Counted from the first letter of the stretch, positions 10,195 through 22,890 are shown. The stretch is 64,000 bases of DNA from Euptelea pleiosperma (GCA_035048495.1 CM068553.1:18725190-18789189); one strand, 5' to 3'. The notes: generated from the letters alone by a model not told the origin. Translations and numbers: made by a program.

Positions 10195-10519
10195 TTTTTC
10201 CGCATTATTATCTATTCTACTTATTAATGGACGAAGGCCCTTCTTGCGTGCCTCACGTTAAACCCCAATATCCCACAAATGCCCTTATTTTTACTTATTT
10301 TCTTTTCTTCAATTTATTCACTTGGCAATGGCTTTTTGGTCTTTTTGTGTCAAGAACACGTTACCTTGCAGTTCGCTGAATGTTAAAAAAAATTTTCAAA
10401 AATCCTTTATAAGGGTGCTCTAGTCATTCAACACTTTCACATTTCATTTCAACTTTTTGTGCAAACAATTATTGCATCCTGATGTGGCACGTAAACTCTA
10501 TCCTTAGAAAAATTTAGAT
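10195..10519. other. Intergenic, no feature recognised
   Basis: AT-rich sequence between two MITEs. Short ORFs are not conserved-looking and no RNA gene motif was seen. Confidence 0.5.
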
Positions 10520-10900
10520 GATAATGTCCATCATCAAAGTTGACGACAGACCTACAATGTGAGCCTCGGCACATTATTAGAGGCTACTGACCATATGGAC
10601 GTTTTGTCCATTCTTAGACGGACTTACGTAACAAAAATAACACTGATTAGTAATTTCTACTCTTTGGATCATAATAATTGAAATCAAAGGTTAAAAATAA
10701 ATCAAGAAAAAGACTCTAATCCAACGGATATAAATTATTAATCAAGATGAATTTTGATACGTAAATCCAACAAGAGATGGGAAAAGGATGAATTTTGACA
10801 TGTAAATCCAACAAGGGATGTGAAAAAATCCATACGGTCAGTGGCCTCTAAGAGTGCGCCACGTGGCTCATAATATGACCCATCATTAATGGTGTCAAAA
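10520..10900. mobile_element. Family-A MITE copy
   Basis: The left end has CCATCATCAAAGTTGACGAC, then GGCTACTGACCATATGGAC. The right end has CATACGGTCAGTGGCCTC, GCGCCACGTGGC and ACCCATCATTAATGG. The right arm contains an internal duplication (GATGAATTTTGAYAYGTAAA twice, near 10745 and 10787). A further right-arm fragment lies at about 11010-11165. Confidence 0.7.
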
Positions 10901-11339
10901 CTTATTGTTGGCTGCTTACAAAAAAATAAAAAAACTCATTGTTGGCAAAAAAATAAAAAATACAAAGTTAATTAGAACCCATTGTTAAAAGAGTAATGAT
11001 CACATGGTCCAAGGTCCATGTACCTACGGTTAAAACAAACCATGAAAAAAGACTAATCCAATGGATAGAAATTGCTAATCAGGATGAATTTTTGTAAGTA
11101 GGTTCACCTAGAGATGGGCAAAACATCTATGCAGCCAGTGGTCTCCAAATGTGTGCCATGCGCAAGGTGCACATGCATCGCGTGGCAGCCCCTAGTCACT
11201 TTGAGTTGCTTTATGACGTCAATACAGGTCCCTTATTTACCGTCCAAAAAATGTGGTCCGAGTATTTTCTATTTTGCCAACTAGATTTCCTAGCTAAGAT
11301 CTGTCTGCGAGGCAGGACCTTGCTCCTTATGTTCAACCC

Positions 11340-11504
11340 GAGTAAAACTTCTGTCACAACGGCCTGCCAATCACAAGCCAATGAGTTCTCGTACACCTCA
11401 AAGCAAAGCACATGGGTACGATGCAAAAGCACTTCTACGCGTGCCGAGAACTCATTGGTTTGTGATTGTGCGATTTGCAGGCTGCTGTGATAGAAGTTTT
11501 ACTC
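11340..11504. mobile_element. 165-bp Mutator-like hairpin MITE with perfect 9-bp TSD
   Basis: GTTCAACCC is duplicated exactly at 11331-11339 and 11505-11513. The arms start GAGTAAAACTTCTGTCACA (left) and, reverse complemented, GAGTAAAACTTCTATCACA (right), and continue to CCAATGAGTTCTCG in both. The right arm has an 8-nt extra segment. The arms cover about 55-60 bp each around a short loop, so the transcript could fold into a long hairpin. Ends and TSD fit the Mutator superfamily. Confidence 0.88.
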
Positions 11505-11513
11505 GTTCAACCC

Positions 11514-14500
11514 CACGTGCACCCCTAGACTGCAGCAATTTTTTTTTTTTTGAAAAAGGACATATTTGGTAACAGAGATAACAATGTGATGAAATTCTAA
11601 CACTCAAAAACAGAGATCTCCAAAGCCAGTATCAGTACAAGTAAATGATCGGCTGGTTATGGCCATCTGATCAGTTGATGTTTTTGGCATGGAAAATCCT
11701 TAGATGGGACCTGTCAAAAGATGAGACATCAACTCCAGCATGAACACTGCTGCTTGTAGACCCGTCTACATGGATCAAACCTCTGAATTAATAAGGAAAT
11801 CTATATTTCGAGTAATATAGACAAGCAATGATTGCCGATCCCCGTCTTCTTCACCTGATCCAGCTGCTAAGAGAACTGTACTAGCATCTCCTGAATCAAT
11901 CGACATCAGTCTTCAAAATCCGACATACGGATTTGTCCAATCTGATATCCATTCAGGTCGTTCAGGTTTCCTGCAAAGACCTAGTAGACAGCTTGAAATT
12001 GCATGCAAATATTGATAATGGCAGAGTATTAAAAGTTTACCGATAACAAGTTAGAGAAGGGGGATCTTCTCTTCAGAATAGACAGAACACCCCTTCCGTC
12101 ACTGCTGCTTCTTGTGGGGGATTCAGAGAATAGATCATTAAAATCACCCTTTGCATGGTCGATCATAGGTTGTCAGATGAATAGGAGGTGAACCCCTACA
12201 GCTATTGGAATCCATGAACAATCATAAGCAAATTATATGGAAACAGTTCGTGTTAAATGCTGGTTTTATTTTGCAGACATGTAGTAATTGTGGAATAACA
12301 AGGACAGTAAGACACTAAAATGTGGTAGGCATGTTCATAGAATTCTGGGATCATAGTTATGGGAAATCAGTATCCCCTAACAAATAGAATTCTTGGGTCA
12401 GTCATGGGAAATCAATATCCCCCAAAAATACCTATCTTTCTGTTCCCATTTCTTGCATTCGGTTCTTTTATCAAGATGTCTGCCATCATAAATGTTGTAA
12501 GACAACTCTTTTCCACCATTCTTCCAATTGTTTCCCATATTAGTTTCTCAGCCTGGCCAAGTTTGGACCGGGCTGCCCCTTGACTCTCAGATGGATTGGA
12601 TAGACTTGAATATGTAATTTAGGAAGACTTGGTAAATGAATCAGATTGTTGAGCATCATGAATGTGTTTACAATCATTTGCAAGCCTTCCACCATCTTAA
12701 TTTCTTCATCTGAAACGTGTATTGGCTAAAAGCTGTCTTTCGTTGGGTAATCATCAATTTCTGTCTTCCCAATTCAGTGCCTGGAATACTTCTTTGCAAA
12801 GACCCCTCCTTATATACACGGGGGCTACCTTTGAGCCAAATTGTGTAAGGCAGGACATGAACCAAAGAGAGAAAATATTTGGGAGCTACCAAAAAAGAAA
12901 CTGAGGAGAGAAAGCATGGCTAACACAAACAATTTGATCGAACATAAGCCGCTACTGCAGGACCTTCAACAAATCCCTACACGAAGTGGAAATTTCAACA
13001 TTAGAATAAAGATGGAAAAGAGTCCCTTCGGCTAAGAATATAGAAAATATGATAACTATGTCAACTCTATATGTTAAGTATTAAAGGGAAACCCCTACAA
13101 TCAAAATTCTTGGGAGGATGATGACTGCATGATCCCACCTTCAAATTTGATATCTTTTAAGGAAATGAACCCAAAGGAGATCCACATACTCAATAAATTC
13201 CTGCAAAGCTGGCTCGATCAGAGTTCTCATACAGTTGCCATCAACAATTAACTTGCAGAGACAGGAAGAGGCAAGCTCCATAAACTTCAGACAAGTATAT
13301 ACCTAGTACTCTGAGCGAACCCATCGCTATTTGTACCATCAGTACAACCTCCACCTGTTTACCTTCAAATAAGATGACTCTTCTGAGCCACGAGTACTGA
13401 AAATACACCAAATCTGAAGAAGATAACAAAAGCTTCACTTACGTAATTCTTAAAAATCTCCAATTCCATCTTTGCGGAACTTATACTTGATCAAACAACC
13501 AGCACGAAAAGATAACTTGCTGAGACAAAGGGCATTGAACAAGAAGATATGAAACTGTCCCTTGACTTCCCCAAATGAGATCATTCTTTTAAAAGGTTGC
13601 AGTTACCTTTTGTCTGGTTAACACTAAGAAATAACGCAGTCATATATTATAATGATTAATTATAGCATTTATAAGAGGATCAATAAATAAAACGATCTTG
13701 CAGAAACCAATATTTTAGGGTCCATTACAAACGCTAAGCCAGTTCATCCTAGATCCTAACAAGTTTTCTAAGAGCAATAAACTAAAGCTTAAGTAAACCA
13801 CTGCTGAATGTAATCTATTAGCAAATCAATCAGGCAACCACCTATCAATGGAACCTAATGATAAAATCAACAAGGCTCCAAGTCTACCAAAAACTAATGA
13901 AACTTGTGTCACCACAATGAAACACCCAAGGAAAAGGTCTGTAAGTTACAAAGCCAAATCAATCATTACCAGAACAGGCAATTGAAAGATACTTTTGAAT
14001 ACTTGGGAGACAACTTCCTGGTAAGGCCAAGTTAAATGAAAGCCACCTGCTCACTGCCTAAAAACCAGTTTATGAATATGCCTTTTTTTTATAATTCATT
14101 TATGAATATGCTTACCAAACCGATACCAGAGAACTCCATTGCAAAGTGCAGAATCAGTCAACTCCAACTCTTGACCGGTGTTGCATGACATAGTAGTGGA
14201 TTTTTGCAATTAGAAATCTTAGTTCCGTCAAAGAATATAAGCACAGGTACAAAATGCTTCAAATCACACAAAGATTGTTGGCAGACGTGAAAAGATTGGA
14301 CATGACTTCATTGACAAGTAATCAAAGTTTTAGTTAGAAAAAATAGAGTTCTCCACATACAATGCTTGTGTAGTTAAACCAATTTTGGCCAACCAATAGC
14401 CTAAATCATTGGCAAATCTACGAGTATAATAATAGAAAAGCCACCAACTTGCCCCAACTTGATGATATCATCAAAGGCATCAAGCAACCAAAGACATTCC

Positions 14501-16860
14501 ACATTCCTGGAAGCCCAACAAAATACATTATGATTTATGACTTTGCTTGGAGAGAGCCCATGAACTTTACTGAACTCTATCCAGACCTTGCAGCAGTGTT
14601 CCAACCCTCCAGTTAATTGGAGTCCCTAAAACTAAATGGTATCAACAGAGATGGTGGTAGAAAGGGCAGAGAGGGTCAACTAACTTATCTAAAAAGGCTT
14701 AGTTATTGCACTCAATGCTTAGAGTGGTCAGGGACCTGTTTTAACTCCTGTAATCCAGGCCATCCTTCATATGAGCGAAGCCTCCTCTTGAAATCCTACA
14801 CTTCATTATTAGGGCCTTCAGGGCAAAAGATCTGAATTAACTGCAGCGAGAACTTAAATATATTGATCCATCTTGTGAAGTTATGATAACTAGCTCATTA
14901 GAGTTGGAAATCTAGTTGTGCCTTCAAGATATTAATTAGGCCCCTGTTTTCCCTTCTGTAGATATGAATAGCTCGGGAGTATTGAAAGAAAGAATCATAT
15001 ATTAGGGTGGTTGGGTGAGGCTTTAATGTTATGGTGTGACTTATGATAGACAGAACTGAAAGAGAAGTATAACTCCCTTGGTTCTCTGTGGTGTTTGTTA
15101 TTCAGATCTGCTCAACTGAAAGAGATGTTGGTGATGGTTACCCCAGAGGTAGAGAAAGCCTCCATAATGTTATGGTGTGACTTATGATAGACAGAACTGA
15201 AAGAGAAGTATAACTCCCTTGGTTCTCTGTGGTGTTTGTTATTCAGATCTGCTCAACTGAAAGAGATGTTGGTGATGGTTACCCCCGAGGTAGAGAAAGC
15301 CTCCATATGAGTAGCTTCCATCTTGGATGGAGTTTGGAAGCTTAATTTTGATGGAAATGATAGGTGACCCACTAAATCACTTGGAATGTGATCCATTGTG
15401 TAAATGGTCTAATTGCAAGGTCTTATGGGGCCAGTTTGGTGTGGTTAACATTAATTTTGTCAAAACATGTTTCATAGATGTATACATTAAAAAAGAAACG
15501 TTCAGCACTCTGTCAGACCTTCCATGTGGTTTGAAGGACCCTGAATGCAATATACCTCCCGCCCCCCCTTTTTTTGAGAAGTATAAGTTTTATTAAGGGC
15601 AAAGCCAGAAAACAAGCGGCTCGGCTTGTGAGGTCGAGGTGACCCACACAAAGCCAAATACCCTGGCATCAGAATATTTTGTTTTCCTTTCTAACCATTG
15701 CATTCTCGGTTTAGGTGGTGTTACTGGAGATATCCTATGTGCAGAGAGAGGCAAACACAGTACCAGCTGATTATGTGAGGTATGGGGTGGAGTTGAAATT
15801 GGAACATTTTATAAAGGGAATAGTCTACCATTTTCCATAATTGGGAGTATCCAACTTCCCTAGGAATTTCTTTCTGCTTGTTTTCATTAGAAGTAATTGA
15901 CAAATAAGAAGTGAGAAAAAAAGAAAATTGGGGACAGCTTTATTGAGCACTTAAAACAGAATCATAAAACAAAAACAAAACAAATCTTCCTTCTATAACA
16001 ATTAAGTGTTTTTTTTTTTGATAAGTTATAACAATTCAATGTATTTCCTTAATAAAATAGAAATGTTCCTTACTGCAATAAATAAAAATTACATAATTCT
16101 TATCTCGAAGGTACCCTAACCAAATATTGGTACATAATGTGAAAAATTAACCAGGTCAGCCAAATTTATGCAACAGTTTGGGACTCTGGGGCACTTACAA
16201 AATCAACAAACAAGTAACAAACCACCCTACCTGATCTGGCAGTGGCAGTGGCAGTTGCATCAGAACACAATGGAACTTCATCCTTCAAAAACTAATTGCA
16301 GATTGTTCGTTAGGATGCAGTGCAGAAGAAGTGGCTGATCTTTGTCATGGCCCAACAATATGATATATTCATCCATACATATTTGGCTTGCCACCAGCCA
16401 CCTATCCAAAATATGCAAAAAACTAACTACCGAAAATGAATAACACAGAAGTGTGATATAAGATAACCAATTATATTAATCCCTTGCAGTTACTTGGTTC
16501 AACTACTCAATAAACAAGGGATTGACATTCCTAACATCGTAAAAGTAGAACTGACTATAAGAGAGAGCTAAGAGTTAATACAACAATGGATAATCTTGAG
16601 CTGGACTAATTCTCGGCGAACAAGTTACTCCACATGCATTAAGGGGTGAAGAGTGATTGACACGCTTGATATGATTAGCTCCCTTGGCTGGCCCACTGTA
16701 AGCTAAAAAGGGTGAATCATCCTCTGTTAACGATAATGTTAACCATCTGAGATGGATAAGAGAATGATTACAGCGTATTGATAGTGTTGTATCGGTACAA
16801 GACCTTTGCAGTCACTGTATGAATAATCTGAATGTACATTAAACAGAAGCTCAGGTCCTC
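11514..16860. other. Long low-copy intergenic region
   Basis: No repeat family seen elsewhere in the window is obvious here and no protein domain was recognised in six frames. It includes a small repeat of ATGGGAAATCARTATCCCC (about 12360 and 12406), an exact-looking 141-bp tandem duplication (15024-15305) and A/T tracts. It lies downstream of the minus-strand F-box gene. Small genes with short exons or non-coding RNAs could be missed by eye. Confidence 0.5.
15024..15305. repeat. Tandem duplication, 141-bp unit x2
   Basis: The unit starting TAATGTTATGGTGTGACTTA at 15024 repeats at 15165, and both end in GAAAGCCTCCAT. The copies differ at about one position (ACCCCAGAGG versus ACCCCCGAGG), so the duplication is recent or an assembly artefact. 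Confidence 0.9.
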
Positions 16861-16866
16861 AGCATC

Positions 16867-16977
16867 TACAACCTTTCCCACTCCAGTCCCTGCAAGACTT
16901 GATGAAAGAACAGATCTGGAATCTGGTTGCCATTTCAACTCTTTAAGGATAGAAAATAAACTTGATAATGCAGGAGT
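16867..16977 (-). pseudogene. Partial duplicate of the F-box gene terminal exon
   Basis: About 110 bp at 16867-16977 closely match 17017-17127, the last coding part of the F-box/LRR gene (shared phrase CCCACTCCAGTCCCTGCAAG). The distance between copies is about 150 bp. The gene's stop codon lies between them (16984-16986), so this copy is in the 3' untranslated or flanking region and is not translated in the predicted protein. Confidence 0.85.
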
Positions 16978-16983
16978 GATTCC

Positions 16984-19304
16984 TCAAACCCTCTTAAAAA
17001 ATCTACCACCTTTCTTTCCCACTCCAGTCCCTGCAAGACTTGATGAGAGAACAGATCTGGAATCTGGTCGCCATTTCAACTCTTTAAGGACAGAAAACAA
17101 ACTTGATAATGCAGGAGTGACTTCACTGTCCCTTATATTGTTACATGAGACTACTCTAAGCCTTTGAAGTTCCACCCAAGAAAGAATTACTGACTCAAGA
17201 CCTTCTGTTGTTAGCAACGAGCATCCTTCCAAGGATATAATCTTTACCCTCCTGTGAAGAAAATAATCACCCATTAAAACTTCCAATACTAAATTATTGA
17301 ATTCCATAATGTCACTTTCTTTCTGATTTATTATAAAAACTTGTTGCTTGTGTCCGTCACGGCTAAACTTTGTATGATTATAAATGTAAAAAGGTAAGAT
17401 CGTCAGCCAAATCAAGAAAAACTATGAATATGAAGAGTTCTCTGTCCTCACAGTTAAACTCTTCTAAGTCATGGTAATTTAGAATGAAAACATTAAAAAC
17501 AATAAAGCCGTGACAAATTATTCAGTTAAGGAGCATACTTTTCCATCTTTTGATATAGTTCAATAAAGTTATAGCTGTCGAGCTACTACAAGGGACAAAA
17601 CTATGATGCTAACATCTACTTCCATCACCACAGTTCTACAGAATTCTTAACTGTCGAGTATGAGGATCTCATGGTTCCCAAGAGTCATTTATATTGTAGT
17701 TCCGTCTCTCAATCACTTAAAATACATAACTTGGTATTTATATATCGTTTCTGACAGATGTGATTGATCATTCAGCATTTAACATGAGCGATCCCTTCTT
17801 CATGTAATTTTATGGTAATGTTTTACAATCCTTGAAAGAAGGAACTTTCAGTCACTAAGCTACTGAAACATAAACAAAATGACCCAACCATCATCGAAAT
17901 TCTTCCAACTTGTAATACACATGAGAAACATTACAAGTATTGTGAAAGATAAAAAAATCAAACTACACACTAAGATTATGATTCTTAACACCTACCATGC
18001 TTTTTTTGTTTCAGCTGTAGAGCTAAAGTACATTCAAATCATTCTTCTATCCATAAATGCAAAAGCTTGTAGGCAGTATCGGCTTATCAAAGGAAAGAAA
18101 AAGACCGATACCTGCAAGTACTTGCAACGCCAAAAATTTCATTGTCCAATCCCCAACAGTCCTGAAAAACAATCTCCCTAACAGCGCTGCACACCTGAAA
18201 CAATGCAGCCATACTCTGCTTATTGCGCAATTGGCACCGCTGCAGATGCAACCCTTCAAGAGTTGGGCAAGACCCCAAATGCTCGACTGGCCCAGGATTT
18301 AGATCGATCCTCTTGCATGACTGAAGCTTCAAAGTCTTCAAATTTCCACAGAATGACAACCCAGCCATCCACCCCTCATCCATCATGTGGTTGCAAAGTG
18401 TGAGCTCCTCCAGCATGTGGCAGCATTGGCCAATTGCTCTAATCCCATCATAACTACCCTCGCACCCGCTCAACTCGAGCTTTACCAGCCGTTTACATCC
18501 GTGCGCCAAGATCGTCAATCCAATATCCGAAATCACTGTACCGTAAAATCCATCAACAATGCCAACCAATTTCAAGATCTGTAAATTCTGGCAAGCAGAT
18601 ATCCCACGCAAGGAGAGATCCGTGCACCGGTGCAGCTCCAATTCCTGCAACGTCGGACACTCTTCGGCGACACTCGAAAGCCCCTTCTCCGTAGCAGCAA
18701 TGAGAACAAGTTTCCGTAAATTAGGGCATCCACGGGCGAGAATTCGTAGACCTCGATCAATCGAATCCAACGGCAGCAAATTGTCCTCACGGATAAAGGG
18801 ACCCACCAAGTAATCAGAATCGAGATGAAGCGTGATTAAACGATTAGTCAACAAGATTCCGGAATTCTTCGGCGACTCAATACAGGCGCGAACGAGATCA
18901 ACGTCAGTGAGATTAGGGAACCGAGAAAGAAGCCGACCTGATTCGAGAAAAAACCAGTCGAGGAGCTTGACGGAGCGAACCAGACGACCTTGCAGAATCA
19001 TCCATCGCTTGCATACGAGCGAATTAGGGTTTCGTTGCGAGTCTGGGAGCTTGGAGAAGATCCGAAGAAGAAGCTCGTCAGATAAGAGAGAAGTCAGGTT
19101 GGTCCCCGGAGAATCATCTAGGGTTATGGTTTCTTTCTGTTGGGGTGCTGGTGTTGGTCTTTTCTCTGGTGTTGCGGTGGTGAGAGAATCGAGCTGCATC
19201 TTGAAAACCACATGCTTGAGAGCTTTTCCTTTGAACCAGAGGTCTGGCCAGCTCGGAGGCCTCTTCAATTGCGGTCTAGGGTTTCTCTCTGGTGAGTAGG
19301 GCAT
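16984..19304 (-). CDS. F-box/LRR (RNI-like) protein, two coding exons
   Basis: The predicted protein has 486 residues from exon 1 at 19304-18112 and exon 2 at 17251-16984 on the minus strand; the 860-bp intron has donor CAG|GTATCG and acceptor TCACAG|GAGG, phase 2. An F-box lies at about residues 72-112 ([15 protein letters not shown], then SLVCKRW). LRRs of the cysteine-containing RNI type fill the rest (for example [32 protein letters not shown]). The C-terminus ends in a basic FFKRV. F-box/LRR proteins recruit substrates to SCF (SKP1-cullin) ubiquitin ligases; the substrate is unknown. Length and sequence resemble Arabidopsis At5g51370/At5g51380. The start was chosen as the first in-frame Met after the telobox; a second Met (KMQLDSLT, about residue 36) is possible. 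The reading frame is intact. Confidence 0.9.
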
Positions 19305-19326
19305 TTAGGGTTAGGGTTAGGGTTTC
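19305..19326 (-). promoter_or_regulatory. Telobox directly upstream of the F-box gene ATG
   Basis: On the minus strand three consecutive AACCCTA-type repeats end one base before the start codon (plus strand TTAGGGTTAGGGTTAGGG). Teloboxes are known 5'-UTR/promoter elements of plant genes expressed in growing tissue. Whether it lies in the UTR here depends on the unmapped transcription start. Confidence 0.7.
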
Positions 19327-19379
19327 GGATCGAACGTTGGATGATTCTTCTCTGCTTCTACTTCTACTTCTTCGCTGCA

Positions 19380-19386
<7 letters not shown>

Positions 19387-19413
<27 letters not shown>
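19387..19413. repeat. (TC)n microsatellite in F-box gene 5' region
   Basis: About 13 TC units lie about 85 bp upstream of the minus-strand ATG, so the sense strand reads (GA)n. GA/CT tracts are frequent in plant 5' leaders. Confidence 0.85.
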
Positions 19414-19414
<1 letters not shown>

Positions 19415-19664
19415 CCTCTGAGTCTCTCGTTGCTTCTCTCTAGTTTTTCTCAAACGGATTTCTGATGTGTGGGGTCTTTAATTTTCAAGATTTATTTGTT
19501 GAAATGATTGTAAAATTAGACTTTTTGTGTGAGATAATTACAAATGTGTCCTTAGGTTTAAAATTTGGATGTTTCTTCTCTCTTCTCTTCGATCTCTGAA
19601 AAGCTGATTTGATCGTACGTAACGGTAGCAGATTAAAATGGTTGGTAAGATTAAAATAGTCGTC

Positions 19665-20390
19665 ATCAAATCTCCTGATCGACAACAATACCAACCACGT
19701 GGCACACTCTTAGAGACCACCGATTGTGTGGATGTTTAGCCCATCTCCAGGTGGACAGTGGACCTACAGACAAAAAATCATCCTGACCTTTGGATCTGAG
19801 TATCCAAATATTGCTCGAATCCCACGGTTAAAAATAAACTAATGAAAAGAAAACTCCAATGCAAACGCTTAGAAAGTACCAATAAAGCTGAGTTTTGGTC
19901 TGTAGGTCCACCTGGGAGTGGACTACACATCAATACAGTCATTGGTCTTTACAAATGTACCACGTGGCTCATACTGCAGTTCATCATCAAAGATTTATTT
20001 AAAGACTGCAATGTCTTAAAAAGCTTATTGTTTCATTCAATACAATCTTCTCTTTTTGTTTCATTTGCATGTAGATAAATTTTTGATGACGGACGAATAA
20101 GCCACGTGGTATACTCTGAGAGATGACCGTACAGATGTTTGGCACATCCCTAGGTGGATCTACAGATCAAAACTAATCTGATTAGTGATTTATAACCGTT
20201 GGATGGAGTCTTTTTCATGGTTTATTTTCAACCGCGGAGATCTAGCATTATTTGAGGTACTCAGATCCAAAGGTTAGAAATGACGAATCAGACTGTCGGT
20301 GGTCTCTAAGAGTGAACCACATGACTCATATTGAGATCTATCATCAACCTTGATGATGGACGTCCGTCATCAAAGATTTACCCCTTGTAT
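19665..20390. mobile_element. Two adjacent family-A MITE copies
   Basis: Copy 1 (about 19670-20000) runs from ACCACGTGGCACACTCTTAG to CCACGTGGCTCATACTGCAG, with ATCATCAAAGATTTA at its right edge. Copy 2 (about 20075-20390) begins TTTTTGATGACGGACG and ends CGTCCGTCATCAAAGATTTA, an inverted pair. Both carry the palindromic GATGTTTRGC core and CACGTG or near-CACGTG at the arms. They lie upstream of the minus-strand F-box gene. Confidence 0.7.
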
Positions 20391-22260
20391 TGTATTCATG
20401 CTTCATCAGTCACTAACAAAGTCGTGTAGGAACTCCGAGCCGTCCGATCAGGTGACAATTACTAACAGGAGAAAAGTCAAATTATCAAATGGTTAGGATT
20501 GCCAAGTTGGGTAGTGGAAGGATGAATGGTCCATACCCCCTGTTGTATGGTGTTAAGAACAGACACATGAGGGAAAGTGGAGTAACTTTTAACATATTGA
20601 ATTGTCAATTATTGTCCTATTGAGGAAAAAAATATCACGATATTTCCATTTTGAATTTCAAATGTATAACCCCCCACTCAGTGTTCTGGAAGCGGATCGG
20701 ATCATCGGGTTTAACCATTGAGTCGGTGAACTGGGCCGGGTGAATATCGACCCATTAAAACATCTTGCATTAACGGGTTAAATCGGAAAACCATTTGACC
20801 CACAACGATTAAATCATTAAAACCAATTGTTTTTTTATATATCTTTACAGTTGAAATAGGTTGCCCGCCCGACTCGGCTCGACTCGGCCTCTTTATCTGA
20901 AAAATTACCTACATTTGTACAGTAAGAGCTTAAATCAGTGGGAGGAAATGCTCGGTAGTTTTGACTCGTAGCTGGCACAGAGCATGTGACTCGAATAATA
21001 TAGTTAGGTAATTTGCAGTATTTATAATGCCATGGTTCGTGGGACCGGTAGATCCAACTGGTCCGGGTACATAATGAACCAGACTTTTATTATTTATAGA
21101 AATCATGGTTCGCGGTTTGCCGGTTGAACCAGATTGACCCGGTTAACCACCTCTCAGATTTGATGACCCGTTTGGATCTTGACCTAATGACAGTTTACCA
21201 ACCAATATTCATGTGCATGTGGCACATGCAGGGGTTCAATGGTCGATCTCCGGCCCTGAAACCGACCTGATTACCTCATAATACGGACAATGCTATCATT
21301 TTCCTTTGCCAAATATGTCAAAACCATCCAAATTAATGCAATAGTTAATTGGTTACAAATAATTCAACCGGGTCAATTTTTCCGCTTTGGATCCATCAAA
21401 TGGTGGGTCCCTACGTAACTACGGTGTATTTGCAACACGTTATCATGCTATAAGGTTTTGCCAATTTACAACCTATTATGGCATTTTGATATAAAAATAG
21501 ATATGGGAGATAAGAGCCCGTTTGAAAATCCAAAAAATGGGGCCATGGTCATTCCATGTTTGGTCCTTTTGGGTTGTGTTTGGTAACATTATGGGGCCAG
21601 TTTTTTGGACCCCCATTTTTCAGATTTTGCCTTTTAAAACAGGCCCTTAAAAAGAGGGAAATGGGATTAAAACAGGCCCTTACAGACCAATTATGTTTGA
21701 AAACATGAGATTTCCAAACAGACCCTTAAAAAGAGGGAAATGGGGTTAAATTTTAAAATGGGGACACATTTTTTGGTTCGTAAAAAACATACGGAAACTT
21801 TAATATAGTGTGTGGGGTCCCACTAAAAGAGCCGTTGGTTAGCCGTTTCATATTCAAAAAACTGGTAAGTGGGGTAACTACTATAAAGCTACCCATTTTT
21901 CAAAAGGACAAGGCTCGAGGGACCAACAAATGAGACACTTTTTAGCTCATTTATTTGAAAAAAAAAAAAGGAAAAAGAAAGAAAGAAAGAAGGTTATGTG
22001 TTAACAACAACCCATCTGATCTTAATCCAACGGTTTCTAGCAATGGGGCTCTTAAATATGTTGACTTTGACCAGATACTGAGCTAACCCTAACGGTTCAA
22101 ATCTTGAAAATTACAGGAGGGAATGAAATAGCTGTGCAGGAGAGCCCATCGCCTAGCTGAATAAAATAACGTTTGGGTGGGTGCCCTTTGACCTTAGCTG
22201 GCCTTAGTTTTAAGAAATAAATGCCCAGCAAAGGGCAATGGATTTACGAATATACTTAGT
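20391..22260. other. Intergenic repeats, unassigned
   Basis: Gene-free. It contains an imperfect region with GGTTCG/ACCGG phrases (20680-21200) and a duplicated phrase CCCTTAAAAAGAGGGAAATGG (about 21643 and 21723) with TGGGG/CCCCA-rich flanks that look like a decayed inverted repeat. A GAAA tract occurs near 21968-21990. No coding domain was seen. Confidence 0.45.
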
Positions 22261-22284
22261 ATACTGATCCATGGTTATTTTCAT

Positions 22285-22582
22285 GTTTTAAAATAAAGCC
22301 ATTTTCACGAATTTAACGGCCGTTATTTTCTGTAAAAACTTGTGAAAAAATGGTCATTATTTTTCTTTTTTGAAAATTTGAATTTCAAAATTTAAATATC
22401 AGTGCCGCTTTTTCCGTTTTCCGTTATTTCTGTTATTTTTCATTTTCATTATTTCCCATTTATTTTAATTTTTTTTTTTTTACAGTTATTGCCCATCTGT
22501 TACAATTCATTTTAACGGAAAAATGGTAACACCCCCAGTCCGTTATACTGTTAAAATGGCCTCTTTTAAACCTTGTATTGAA
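22285..22582. mobile_element. hAT-type AACGG MITE, third copy (decayed)
   Basis: It is homologous to 8605-8966: it carries AACGGCCGTTATTTTCTG, then CAGTCCGTTATACTGTTAAA and TTTTAAACCTTG at its right end. The left terminus is unclear and no target duplication was found. Confidence 0.65.
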
Positions 22583-22584
22583 CT

Positions 22585-22890
22585 CCCCAAAATGCAATGT
22601 AGCACACACATTCTTTTGGGCCTGCTTACTTTACGAATGTTTGGCCCATCCTTTTGTTACCTACACACCAAAAATCAGTTTCATTGGTGATTTTTAGCGG
22701 TTGGATTTGAACATTTGCATCATTGGCTTTATGAACATATACATGAATGGGTTCTAAGTCCATGATTAAAAAACTACTCATATCCAATGGGTAGAAATTT
22801 ACCAATCAGGCTGATTTTAGTGTTCAGATCGGCCAAACATCAGTAGGGTCAATTGACCAGAAAGTGTGCCAACTGGCATTTTCAAAGAGT
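22585..22890. mobile_element. MITE, family-A relative (GGGCCTGCTT subfamily)
   Basis: The left half has CACACATTCTTTTGGGCC and GAATGTTTGGCCCATCC; the right half has GGCCAAACATCAGTAGGG and AGAAAGTGTGCCAACTGGC, in inverted orientation. A similar element lies at 24495-24890. Confidence 0.6.

Noticed and set aside
16832..17167. Plus-strand ORF of 111 codons containing a repeated peptide
   Set aside because: The internal repeat is the DNA duplication of the F-box gene's last exon read on the wrong strand.
18559..19299. Plus-strand ORFs of 84-155 codons
   Set aside because: They are antisense shadows of the F-box/LRR exon 1.
19305..19326. Interstitial telomere array
   Set aside because: Only three repeats and located at a gene start; a telobox is the simpler explanation.
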